Part shown: piece by piece, positions 7,199-15,647 of the stretch
Position numbering within the stretch: position 1 is the first letter of the stretch
How the letters are laid out: each line of letters begins with the position of its first letter
Origin: Trichomonas tenax
Lineage: Eukaryota > Parabasalia > Trichomonadida > Trichomonadidae
Direction: 5' to 3'
NCBI GenBank assembly: GCA_023091735.1
Contig: JALKBU010000714.1
Coordinates: 1-26,983 of the forward strand
Length of the DNA: 26,983 nucleotides
Translations under genes and position numbers: made by a program
The notes under the pieces: generated by a model
What the model saw: only the letters and a program-made list of their open reading frames with translations
The model's database searches: none
What the model was told of the DNA's origin: nothing

Positions 7199-7371
7199 TT
7201 ATTTTGATTTTGTTATGTAAAATGTCAACTTGCTATGTAAAATAGCAATTCGGCATGTAAATATTCTTTTTGTCGAGTAAATTAATAAGTTTGTCATGTA
7301 AGTTATATATTTTGTCATGTAAATGTGGTTTTTTGTTGTGTAAAATCTATTTTTTGCCAAATAATTGATAA
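7199..7371. promoter_or_regulatory. 173-bp divergent promoter region with phased box array
   Basis: This is the whole space between the UNC-50 start (7198) and the golgin start (7372). Almost all of it is filled by the regularly spaced boxes described in the next entry. No clear initiator of the TCAPy(T/A) type is seen for the golgin. TCAAA at 7203-7207 on the minus strand is a candidate for UNC-50. Confidence 0.7.
7211..7364 (+). repeat. eight phased 10-bp boxes, period 20-21 bp
   Basis: Boxes of consensus TGTCATGTAA start at 7211, 7231, 7251, 7271, 7292, 7313, 7334 and 7355. Copies five and six match the consensus exactly; the others differ at one to three positions, and the last is the weakest (TGCCAAATAA). 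Spacing is 20, 20, 20, 21, 21, 21 and 21 bp, i.e. two helical turns, so all boxes face the same side of the DNA. Most are preceded by a T-run and followed by A residues. The spacers are not conserved, so this is not a simple tandem duplication. It could be an array of binding sites for one regulator, a phased A/T bending element, or a diverged minisatellite. Confidence 0.85.
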
Positions 7372-9483
7372 ATGGATGTACCGTACGATAAATTAAAAGA
7401 AGGTTATCTTCAGCTTCTTTCAAAGAATAAAACGCTGAAACAGAACCTGGAGAAGAGCTTGAAGAACTGTGACGTGCTGAAATCGGGCATTGATGAAAGA
7501 GATCAAATGATTGAAGTCAGAAATCAAAGCATTTCAGAGCTCATATCGAAGCAAGAGACATTAAAACAGCAAATACAGATATACGAATCGAAAATAGAAT
7601 CATTGGAGCAAAAAGTAAATCAAACGAATCTAAATGTTGAACAAAACCAGCCAAATAATCAAGAATCGCTCAATGAAGAACTGATACAGGAGTTTAACAA
7701 CGAAAGAAGATCTCTTCATAAACAAATTGATGATTTGAAAATTGATATTGCACAAAAATCTGACTTAATTCAGTCGATTACTTCTGATAATACCAAATAT
7801 CAAGAAGAACTTTCTTCCGCACGCAATTCTATTTCAGAATTACAATATTCACTTAATTTACTTCAAAATGAGAACGAAGAACTGAAAATCAGCGTAAAAT
7901 CATTAGAAAATCTAAAAGAGGAAACTCAAAAAGCGCTTCAATCAGCTGATAATGGACAATCTCAAATTGTTGCCCAAATTGAAATGATAAACAAGCTGAA
8001 GAATGAAATCACGAACAAAACAGAGGCCCATAATGCAGAAATTTCTCAATTAAAGGCTAATTACGAAAAGCAATTTCAATTAAATCAAGAAAAAATCGAA
8101 TCTCTCACTACCCAGCTTAATGATTCTAATAACACTATTCAAAGCATTCAAGAGAATAACAACAGAATGAATCAATCACTTCAAGATTCTCAAAACAAAA
8201 TATCTGAATTAAATTCTTCAATTACAACTCTCACCGCAGAGAATTCGAATCTGAAGTTCCAAATCCAAAAATTGAATGATAACAACTCAAAGCTTTTGCA
8301 AACGAATAAAAATTATCAAGAACAAATTTCTCAATCAAATCAAAGAACAGAAGCGCTAAAAGCAGATATATCGAAACTTATGAACGAGAAGAAACGTGTT
8401 GATGAACTTTTAACAGAAAAAGATAGAAATCTAACAGATCTCACTCAAAAACTTGATGTGCTTCGTTCCAACGATAAACAGCAAAATCAGAACTTCCAGC
8501 AGCGTCTTTCTCAACTAGAATCACAGCGCCAAGCTTTCGATGATGAGGTTGCATCTCTCAGAATCAAAAATGAAGAACTCACGAAGATCATTCAACAACA
8601 AGCTGATGAATTGATTCCACTCAAGTCAGAATGCAACGCATTAAGAACCAGACAGCAGGAGATGGATAACGAGATCAGTTTAAGAGCTGCAGCTGAAGCA
8701 GAAAGGAATACAATAAGGGATGAATATAATTACGTTTCTGCTGAAAATGAAAAACTCAAAGAAGAGTTAATGTCACTTCATCGCGTTTCAATTGATCTTA
8801 ATCATACACGCGAAGACCTCAAGGAAGCTCAACAGAAGTTCCAGAGTATGAATGAGCAGTCAAGACTCGATTCAGAGAGTTTCGATAGACAAAAACAGCA
8901 ACTTGAAGAAATTATCACATCTTTAACAGAATCAGACAATCAAAAGACAGAAACAATTGCTAAGCTTTCAGCATCATTACAAAACCTTCAAGATCGCTAT
9001 GACGATGCTTCTCGCAATCTCACAATGCTCCCATCTATACAGGAAAGACTCAAAGAAGCAGAAGAAAACTTAGCAAATGCTAAAATAACAAATGATGAAT
9101 TGGGATCATCCCTTGAAGCAGAGAAAGCAAAATCTGTCAATTTCAAGAAGAGAGTTGATAAACTTGAAGCTCAGAAACATGCTGCTGATAAAAGAATTGC
9201 TGCTATGGATGAAGAAACAGCAGCACTTAAATCAAAATTATCTGCGATAGAGAAAGACAGAGGTGAAAATAAGTCACCAAATAATGCTCTTTTCCCAGAT
9301 TATGTTAGAAAAGTTTTGTTGCAATTCTTCATGAAAGATGCGGGAGACAGAGACGCTATGATTCCTGTTATTCTTAAGCTCGTCGGATGCAATGATGACC
9401 AAATCACTGCTGCTCACAGATGTTACGCAGAATCTAATCAAGTCATCTCTCAAGCATTTTCATTCTTCGGATTAAGGAAATAA
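7372..9483 (+). CDS. GRIP-domain golgin (coiled-coil tether)
   Basis: Golgins with a C-terminal GRIP domain bind Arl1-GTP on the trans-Golgi and tether vesicles. The 703-residue product is almost entirely coiled coil from about residue 5 to 620, rich in Gln, Asn, Glu, Lys and Leu, with no membrane segment. The C-terminal 65 residues break this pattern. The segment from FPDYVRKVLLQFF through RDAMIPVILKLVGC matches the GRIP pattern of an aromatic Tyr (here Y644), then VLLxF, then an Arg/Asp turn, then a LIPVI-like helix. The conserved Tyr needed for Arl1 binding in other GRIP domains is present. It is divergent from UNC-50, another Golgi protein, across 173 bp. The start at 7372 is the first ATG; no initiator motif confirms it. 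Confidence 0.8.
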   Translation: MDVPYDKLKEGYLQLLSKNKTLKQNLEKSLKNCDVLKSGIDERDQMIEVRNQSISELISKQETLKQQIQIYESKIESLEQKVNQTNLNVEQNQPNNQESLNEELIQEFNNERRSLHKQIDDLKIDIAQKSDLIQSITSDNTKYQEELSSARNSISELQYSLNLLQNENEELKISVKSLENLKEETQKALQSADNGQSQIVAQIEMINKLKNEITNKTEAHNAEISQLKANYEKQFQLNQEKIESLTTQLNDSNNTIQSIQENNNRMNQSLQDSQNKISELNSSITTLTAENSNLKFQIQKLNDNNSKLLQTNKNYQEQISQSNQRTEALKADISKLMNEKKRVDELLTEKDRNLTDLTQKLDVLRSNDKQQNQNFQQRLSQLESQRQAFDDEVASLRIKNEELTKIIQQQADELIPLKSECNALRTRQQEMDNEISLRAAAEAERNTIRDEYNYVSAENEKLKEELMSLHRVSIDLNHTREDLKEAQQKFQSMNEQSRLDSESFDRQKQQLEEIITSLTESDNQKTETIAKLSASLQNLQDRYDDASRNLTMLPSIQERLKEAEENLANAKITNDELGSSLEAEKAKSVNFKKRVDKLEAQKHAADKRIAAMDEETAALKSKLSAIEKDRGENKSPNNALFPDYVRKVLLQFFMKDAGDRDAMIPVILKLVGCNDDQITAAHRCYAESNQVISQAFSFFGLRK

Positions 9484-9880
9484 ATAATTTTGTGTTTGTT
9501 TTATTGATGTTACAACCAAATCCGACATATTTCAAGCATAGCAAATAATGATATCAACAGATATAACAAATAATTCATTTTTAAAAAAAAAATACTGATA
9601 TCATAAAATTGTTCCAAATTGGATATATATTAATAATAATTGGCTAATAAGATATAGAATTTATATGCATGTAGTTGTGGTATCTATGTTGTCTGTTTTG
9701 TCTTTTAATTCCTAATGTTGAAGAAGATATTTGAGGAAAATGGATGCCGAAAATTAAACGTTAAATGCGAAAATGAAAATGTAAAATTAATGTGATATTT
9801 TAAATGTATATGCTATATAATGCTTATTTTTGAGTGAAAAAGAGAAAATAGATCTTGTTATTGTCACTTTTCATTATAAT
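9484..9880. other. intergenic gap, no gene seen
   Basis: AT-rich DNA between the golgin stop (TAAATAA context) and the next gene. The only element I can support is the initiator at 9871-9875. An A-run lies near 9583-9592. No RNA gene or repeat is recognised. Confidence 0.5.
9871..9875 (+). promoter_or_regulatory. Inr TCATT before four-TM protein gene
   Basis: TCATT fits the trichomonad initiator TCAPy(T/A) exactly. The predicted +1 A at 9873 gives an 8-nt leader before the ATG at 9881. The same frame is open upstream to a TTG, but no ATG occurs before 9881. Confidence 0.6.
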
Positions 9881-10534
9881 ATGAAGTTACTAAATAATGT
9901 TAAAAACTATGCATTGATCGGCGCTAAGGCCTCATTTAAGTACGTTAAGTGGATCTTTTTGTTTTTCAGTGCACTGGGCATCGTTAATACTGTTACTTTG
10001 TCTTATAACACGATGGATTCATTTTTCCCGTTAATTGATATGGTACCAGGTGCTATTTCCGTAATCATCACTGTTTCGTTTATGATTGCAACATTAGGAA
10101 TCATTTTAGTTTATTTCAATTATAAACCAAAATACGCGAATTTCTTCATTTACAACTCTCTCGTTTTCATGTCCATAGTTCTCCTTTGTTCCGTCATTTA
10201 CACTGCAATTTTCAGAGGAACTAATTATATCAACAATTGTATCATCAAAATCCATACGTTTATCCTTGATAATCCGAACTCCATTGAGGCGCATTGGTTC
10301 CAGGATAAATTACAATTCAAAAAATTCGATAATGATGAAAAATTGTCTTATATCTTGAATTATCTCAACGCCCGCGCAAATAAAGCAAGCTACGTGTTGA
10401 TTTCGTTCATAACATCGTGGGCAATTTTTGGCTTTGCATCTGTTTTCCAACTTTTGATCACCCAAAAGAAACTGCAAGAAAACACAGTGGAAACACCTGT
10501 TCCAACAGATAGGCTTCACTTTGATAATGTTTAA
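9881..10534 (+). CDS. four-transmembrane protein, tetraspanin-like layout
   Basis: The 217-residue product has four hydrophobic segments, near residues 20-42, 50-77, 85-112 and 170-197. The loop between TM1 and TM2 is short. The loop between TM3 and TM4 is about 60 residues, and the N- and C-termini are short and probably cytosolic. This arrangement is that of tetraspanins, of which trichomonads have a family at the cell surface and in vesicles. The large loop has only one Cys, and the diagnostic CCG motif is absent. The name therefore rests on topology alone; another small four-TM family is equally possible. It is co-directional with the PMT gene, 231 bp upstream of it. Confidence 0.55.
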   Translation: MKLLNNVKNYALIGAKASFKYVKWIFLFFSALGIVNTVTLSYNTMDSFFPLIDMVPGAISVIITVSFMIATLGIILVYFNYKPKYANFFIYNSLVFMSIVLLCSVIYTAIFRGTNYINNCIIKIHTFILDNPNSIEAHWFQDKLQFKKFDNDEKLSYILNYLNARANKASYVLISFITSWAIFGFASVFQLLITQKKLQENTVETPVPTDRLHFDNV

Positions 10535-10753
10535 ATGGTTTAGAGTTTGTTTATATAAAAAAATTAATATTTTTATAATAAAATAAAATCAATCCAAAAT
10601 ATACATAAGCATAGCCATGCCTATTATGAAGGGTGTTAGTTTTTGGTAATACAAAAAGAATTATTTTAGAAATATATTTTTGAAATGAAAGGAATTAAAT
10701 GATGGGAAAGAATCAGTTTTCAAAGATAAAAAGAAAGGAAGTGAGTTATAAAA

Positions 10754-10758
10754 TCATT
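10754..10758 (+). promoter_or_regulatory. Inr TCATT before PMT gene
   Basis: A perfect TCAPy(T/A) initiator. The predicted +1 A is at 10756, giving a 10-nt leader to the ATG at 10766. It supports 10766 as the start and makes the overlapping upstream ATG frame at 10699 unlikely. Confidence 0.6.
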
Positions 10759-10765
10759 ATTATTG

Positions 10766-12232
10766 ATGAGTATCTTAAAACATATTCCAGCTTACACAAT
10801 AACGGATTGTTTTATGATCGTAATTCTCGCTTTTTTGTCACTGGGAATAAGACTATACCTTCTTGGATTCCCAAATTGCATTGTTTTCGATGAAGTTTAT
10901 TTCGGTAATTTTTCTAACGCGTATTTAACGGAACATTTCTACAGCGACATTCACCCTCCGTTCGGAAAACTCGTTATGGCAGGAGTTGCGTACTTAACTC
11001 AATATCCTGGCATTATAAATTGGGGATTTAAGAATATACAAGGATATGACATAAACGAGACCAATTACGTCAATCTAAGACTGACTCCATGCGTTTTCTC
11101 ATCATTTTGCTCGGTTTTAATTTACTGCTCGATGAAAAATTTAGCATTTTCGATTCCTACAGCGACATCCGTTTGTTTCTTAACGCTTTTCGATATTACA
11201 TCGATAGTTGAAGGCAGATTCATCCTTTCGGACGGAATGCTTCATTTCTTTTCATGTTTGCATTTATTCGCTTTCACGCTATTCCTTCGAAAGACAAGTA
11301 CACTGAGGACCCTATTCGCAGGAATCACGTTGGGAATTGCTTTTTCTTGCAAACTCACTGCTGGTGGTTTAATCGCACTTGATGGACTCACACAGCTCAT
11401 TTGGCTGTTCAAGAAGAGGCGCGCTATACCAGACGTCATTGTTCGTGCTTCTCTGCTTCTCATTCCATGTTTTTCAATTCACATTCTTTCGTGGATCGTT
11501 CATTTCGATATCCTGAAATACAAAGATAACACAGGTGGCGCTTACACAGAAGAAGGCTTCAGCCATTACTTATTTGATCCGCAGGAGATGAACTACACTT
11601 ATAAAGGCACTCGCTTGCAGTATAGAAACCATTTGATGCTTTTAGTTGAAGATTTCGTTAGAACACATCACGCTAATATGAGAATCACAAATCCTCATCC
11701 TTGGAGCTCAATGCCGATAAATTGGCCTTTCCTGTTGGACAAATACGTTTTCTTCTATTCAGATGTTAACTTTGGGTCCATCAGATGCCATGGATCTCCA
11801 ATGACATATTGGTCAACGTCAACAGTTTTATTGTTGACACCGCTTTTAGTTTTAACACGAAAACTCGATTGGAGAGTGATTGTCACTTTCTTCAGTTGGG
11901 CTTTTTCGTATCTTCCTTTCATCCTCGTTCCACGTGCGATGTATCTTTATCACTACATCGTTCCCATGTTCTGCGCTTCGATGAATCTTGGAGCAGTGAT
12001 GGAGTGCATGTTTAGGAATCACCCAACGATTCTCTTTTTGTTGAACGTATTGATTTGCGCCTTGTCTGCTTTGTGCACGTGGTACTTCGCACCATGGATT
12101 TACGGATACCCTTATCTAGATACAGACAAACTCCACTGGCTGCAGAGATGGGAGAAAGGTCCTCCAGAGCCTTTCAAATTCTTCGGCGCTGCTGCAATCA
12201 ATACAACCCTTGTTACAGGAAAGTTTGTGTAA
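10766..12232 (+). CDS. MIR-less protein O-mannosyltransferase (GT39/PMT)
   Basis: PMT enzymes move mannose from dolichyl-phosphate-mannose to Ser/Thr of proteins in the ER membrane. The 488-residue product has a first TM near 15-35, followed by the luminal acidic pair in FDEVYFG (D42, E43), where the catalytic Asp/Glu of the family lies. HPPFGK follows at 63-68. Further membrane segments are seen to about 250. The conserved HPWSSMPINWPF block (from 311) opens the C-terminal four-TM domain, and RAMYLYHYIVP follows later in it. Eukaryotic PMTs normally carry three MIR repeats in a large luminal loop between these parts and reach about 750 residues. Here only about 60 residues join the two, with no MIR unit. 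The stop is read through as TAAAA, in line with a trichomonad UAAA-type 3' signal. Confidence 0.85.
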   Translation: MSILKHIPAYTITDCFMIVILAFLSLGIRLYLLGFPNCIVFDEVYFGNFSNAYLTEHFYSDIHPPFGKLVMAGVAYLTQYPGIINWGFKNIQGYDINETNYVNLRLTPCVFSSFCSVLIYCSMKNLAFSIPTATSVCFLTLFDITSIVEGRFILSDGMLHFFSCLHLFAFTLFLRKTSTLRTLFAGITLGIAFSCKLTAGGLIALDGLTQLIWLFKKRRAIPDVIVRASLLLIPCFSIHILSWIVHFDILKYKDNTGGAYTEEGFSHYLFDPQEMNYTYKGTRLQYRNHLMLLVEDFVRTHHANMRITNPHPWSSMPINWPFLLDKYVFFYSDVNFGSIRCHGSPMTYWSTSTVLLLTPLLVLTRKLDWRVIVTFFSWAFSYLPFILVPRAMYLYHYIVPMFCASMNLGAVMECMFRNHPTILFLLNVLICALSALCTWYFAPWIYGYPYLDTDKLHWLQRWEKGPPEPFKFFGAAAINTTLVTGKFV

Positions 12233-12353
12233 AAATGTTAATATATTTTTTTCGAAAATAGATCAGTTTTCCGAATTTAGATCTTTAATATTCCATTAAA
12301 TAAATAAAAAAGTGTCTGAAAGTGAAAGGTAATAAATATAAAATAAAATAAGG

Positions 12354-15300
12354 TTAGTTGAATGTATTAGCAACAACAACTGGGTCGATTGGCTTTCCAT
12401 GCTTCTCTTCTAACTCTCTGATTGCCTTCAAGAGGTGGTGTGCTGTGTTCGGGAACATGTTGTCCTTGATTGGGACGAACTGCTCGATGCAAACTGAGAT
12501 GTTGAATGCGAGAGTCTTTGCGGAGATGCACTGCTCTTCACAGAATGGAGAATATGTCTCTGGAGGAACCTGGAGCTGTGAAACATGATAAAGTCCATTG
12601 CCCTTTGGTCTGACGACAAGAAGGAGTGATCTGGAGTTCTTATCTATATCGATCTTGACGTCGAAGTCTGTTTCGTTGAATATGATTGTAACGAGTGTCT
12701 CCGTAGTGTTGAGCTTCTTCGCTGTAATCTCGGAGTTGACCATCGCGGATGAAATGAATATGAGGTGGCCTCTTGTCAGCGGGATGGCTGGCACTGGTGT
12801 GTTGAGGGTCAACAAGTGGTTGGCTGCGCAAGCCTCTGGTGTCAAAGCGAGAGGCTCACCGAGTTCCTTGAGGAATCTGGCCATTGATGGTGTCATTATC
12901 TTAGCAACGTCGCAGCCGTCGATGGATGAATAGCATGGAAGGATGTGCTTGATAAGAACAGGCTCTAAGACTGTTGCTTCGACAGCATCCAACTTGGCGA
13001 TGGCTTCCTTGACGTACTCGACATTCTCGAAGGCGTGTGGCTCGTAGACCTGCGGCATTGTGAGGATACCCATCTTTGAGATGAAGTCTGCAACACGTGG
13101 GCGCTGGAATGGATGCTGCTGGTTGAATGGAGGAATATAATTCAACATTGTGATATCAAGCCACTCATCGAACGACTTGGCGTAGAACTGGCGCATCTTC
13201 TCATCTTCCTCTTCGAGGTTCGAGATGAGTGGGACCTGGTTGAGGTTGTCGACTGTGTGGATGACTGGCTGGCGCTGCCGGAGCGGTCCGACCTTCTCGA
13301 GACGTTCTTTGTTGACAACTCCTGCAAGAGATGGATTTGCGAGACCGCGTCTGAGATTTTCTTCGACAATGAAGACAGCGCGGCCGAATGGACCACGGGA
13401 AAGGATGAACATTGTCTTTCCGTCCGTGGATTCGACGAATGAAACAAGAACGCTGTGGCGGACTGTGAAGTAGTTGACTTTGTATTCGGTCATACCGAGC
13501 TTCTTGGCAACATAGTCTTCATTGAGCTCACCGACAGAGTTTGCGCGTCGAGAGAACATTTCTGTGTTTGGATAGTGAAGAGAGATGCAGCTGATGATGT
13601 CCTCGTAAGCAGCAGAGATGAACGACTTCGAGTGCTCGACCCAGCGTCCGTTGTCCTTGATCAATGGCTTGTTCTCGCCTGACGGTGTCTTTGAGGACTC
13701 GGACTTCTCTGAGCGCTCTGACTCTGAGTTTTCGCCTCTCTTCATTGACTTCTTGTACTTGGAGTATGCCTTGAGAGAGCAGTGGACGTAGTCGATGAAA
13801 TCGTATAAGCAAGTCAAGTTTTCGCGATCTGTGAAGAGCTTGATACCCCAATCCAAAGCTGTTGCGAAGAACTGGAGAAGTGCGCATGCGAGAAGGTCGA
13901 AGTTCTCGACGTGTGATGGATCGATTCTGATAATGCAATGTGTCATGTATGGAATGAGGCGCTTGCTGTTGATTCCGTCTGATGTCGACTTCGGCTCGAA
14001 TCTAAGTCTGACAGAAAGGAGGAAAATCAATGAAGAAATGAATGCGATCTTTTGAACGTCGGAAGTCATCTGTCTGAATGTTCCTTCCTGGAAGTAGAGG
14101 TTGATCTTCGCTGCGATGTCTACCTCGATGTTGGAGCCGAAGCAAAGCAGCTGGAACTGGACTTCGTTCCTTGTTGTGTTCTTCCAAAGGAATTCGAAGG
14201 CTGGCTGGTACTTTTCAGCGATGCCTGGGTGTTTGATGAGTGTATCAGCGGCAGAAATGAAGATTGATGTGCACGGCGAGTAGAAATCTTCGTTAACAAT
14301 TCTTGTAGCCTTGCCTGGATTGAGCTGTGTGATCATGTCCAGAGCGCGTATTGAGACGAATGGAAGAATCTTGGTGTTGTGTCTGTAGAGTTTGTAGCCT
14401 GTATTGAGGAATGCTGCCAACGGAAGCATGTGATCTGGTGTAGCACGGTTGAGAACGTACGTAATGAGGCGGTTGATAATTGGGTTGTCTAAATTGTCAA
14501 TTTGGAAGTTCGAAAGAAGTGCAATAATTGCGTTGACGAATGTAGAAACTGGTTCATCGAAGTTGTCAGACAAAATTGGGCAGAATGTGAGATACTGACC
14601 GAAGATCTTGAGGAAAGGAATCGCTGGGAATCGTTTCAAGAAGAAGTCCGATGTGACATCACCTAAAGCCTGCGCGGTATCTGTAATCGCGAGCATGTGG
14701 GCTGCGAACTCCTTGAGTAGATCTGGTGTGCACTCAATCAGCTTGAAGTGATCTACCGCGTAAACAAAATGATGGAAGATGAAGCCAACCATTCCGTCGG
14801 AAATTGGCTTTTCTGGGCTATATACACCCTCTTGGAATGGCGTCTGTTGAGTATCGAGCTTCGGTTTGTAGATTCTGATATTTAAGTAGACGAATAATTT
14901 TGTCAAACTCTTTCCCCAAACGCGAATGAAGTCGAAATGAATTGTCCACTTCTTGCAGTACTTTGTGAAGCGCGTCCAGACCTCCTCGTTGCGAATTCCG
15001 CTTAATTGAAGAATGCTGAAATAATTGTCCACGGCCTTCTGACGAAGCTTGGCAATATCATTCTTCTGCAAGAGGTTTCCAAAATCATAGTTTAAAACAG
15101 AGTCAACGATACCAATGGAAACATTCAGCAAAATATACCAAGTTTCCTTGGTAAACCACTGTCCGCTCGTGGTATGAAAATACTTAATATCGTTAAGAAT
15201 TGTATTTAACAGATTGTTGAAGGAAGATTTGAAAATTTCAGGAAGAGGATCACGGAATAAGAAAGGAAGCGAAAGCTGTTTGATAATACGGCAAACGTAT

Positions 15301-15623
15301 TTGTTTTGGCGTGGAATGTCTCCGAATATCTGAGGATTCTCGAGCCATTTCCTGTAGATATTACGGGCTGTAGACATTAATCTTGTTTGTTCAATTGGCA
15401 AAGACAATGCAACAGCGAGATATTCCATTATAACTTTAACGCGCTTTTTAGATGAAGTATCAATTTCGTCAATCCTGTTAGTATAATCGGTGACGATTGT
15501 AATTGCGGCCTGCGAAGCAACTTCCTGTGGATACGATGTCAAGGCGTAGTGTATAGAGTCATCCTCGACCAATCCGTCTTCGACAAGCGAAGGCAGCATA
15601 AAATAAAACTTGCGCTGGGTCAT
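12354..15623 (-). CDS. RalGAP-beta-like protein with degenerate GAP domain
   Basis: RalGAP complexes are heterodimers of a catalytic alpha and a non-catalytic beta subunit that switch off Ral-type GTPases. This 1089-residue protein begins with a long helical, HEAT-like region (about 1-640) that includes a low-complexity Ser/Glu/Lys stretch near 630-650. The C-terminal part (about 690-1080) has the RalGAP order: YFTVRHSVLVSF, then SRGPFGRAVFIVEENLRRG, then a Gln/Arg-rich linker, a helical segment, and a Rap/Ran-GAP-like core near 960-1060. In the core, RGHLIFISS is followed by TTETLVTIIFNE and then SLLLVVRPKGNGLYHV. Active GAPs have an Asn in a G-N-D motif just before this strand; the aligned residue here is Glu975. 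This fits a beta-type, non-catalytic role. It is an inference from motif alignment by eye. It is convergent with PMT. Confidence 0.65.
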   Translation of the reverse strand: MTQRKFYFMLPSLVEDGLVEDDSIHYALTSYPQEVASQAAITIVTDYTNRIDEIDTSSKKRVKVIMEYLAVALSLPIEQTRLMSTARNIYRKWLENPQIFGDIPRQNKYVCRIIKQLSLPFLFRDPLPEIFKSSFNNLLNTILNDIKYFHTTSGQWFTKETWYILLNVSIGIVDSVLNYDFGNLLQKNDIAKLRQKAVDNYFSILQLSGIRNEEVWTRFTKYCKKWTIHFDFIRVWGKSLTKLFVYLNIRIYKPKLDTQQTPFQEGVYSPEKPISDGMVGFIFHHFVYAVDHFKLIECTPDLLKEFAAHMLAITDTAQALGDVTSDFFLKRFPAIPFLKIFGQYLTFCPILSDNFDEPVSTFVNAIIALLSNFQIDNLDNPIINRLITYVLNRATPDHMLPLAAFLNTGYKLYRHNTKILPFVSIRALDMITQLNPGKATRIVNEDFYSPCTSIFISAADTLIKHPGIAEKYQPAFEFLWKNTTRNEVQFQLLCFGSNIEVDIAAKINLYFQEGTFRQMTSDVQKIAFISSLIFLLSVRLRFEPKSTSDGINSKRLIPYMTHCIIRIDPSHVENFDLLACALLQFFATALDWGIKLFTDRENLTCLYDFIDYVHCSLKAYSKYKKSMKRGENSESERSEKSESSKTPSGENKPLIKDNGRWVEHSKSFISAAYEDIISCISLHYPNTEMFSRRANSVGELNEDYVAKKLGMTEYKVNYFTVRHSVLVSFVESTDGKTMFILSRGPFGRAVFIVEENLRRGLANPSLAGVVNKERLEKVGPLRQRQPVIHTVDNLNQVPLISNLEEEDEKMRQFYAKSFDEWLDITMLNYIPPFNQQHPFQRPRVADFISKMGILTMPQVYEPHAFENVEYVKEAIAKLDAVEATVLEPVLIKHILPCYSSIDGCDVAKIMTPSMARFLKELGEPLALTPEACAANHLLTLNTPVPAIPLTRGHLIFISSAMVNSEITAKKLNTTETLVTIIFNETDFDVKIDIDKNSRSLLLVVRPKGNGLYHVSQLQVPPETYSPFCEEQCISAKTLAFNISVCIEQFVPIKDNMFPNTAHHLLKAIRELEEKHGKPIDPVVVANTFN

Positions 15624-15627
15624 TATA

Positions 15628-15632
15628 TATGA
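15628..15632 (-). promoter_or_regulatory. Inr TCATA of RalGAP-like gene
   Basis: A perfect match to TCAPy(T/A) on the minus strand. The predicted +1 A at 15630 gives a 7-nt leader before the ATG at 15623. Confidence 0.65.
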
Positions 15633-15639
15633 TTAGAAA

Positions 15640-15647
15640 AAACCGCT
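15640..15647 (-). promoter_or_regulatory. M3-like core promoter element AGCGGTTT
   Basis: The minus-strand octamer AGCGGTTT fits the T. vaginalis M3 motif as I recall it (roughly RCSGYT with flanks). It lies 10 to 17 nt upstream of the +1 A of the RalGAP-like gene. In T. vaginalis this motif is bound by a Myb-type factor. Confidence 0.5.

Noticed and set aside
7199..7423. Minus-strand 74-aa open frame with repeating Tyr-x-Thr-Lys pattern
   Set aside because: It is the shadow of the phased box array read as protein and overlaps the golgin start; the periodicity is a DNA feature.
10699..10893. 64-aa open frame overlapping the PMT start
   Set aside because: It lies mostly within the PMT gene in another frame, and the initiator at 10754 is inside it.
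13113..14283. Several plus-strand open frames within the RalGAP-like gene
   Set aside because: They are antisense shadows of a long, well-supported gene with no initiator of their own.
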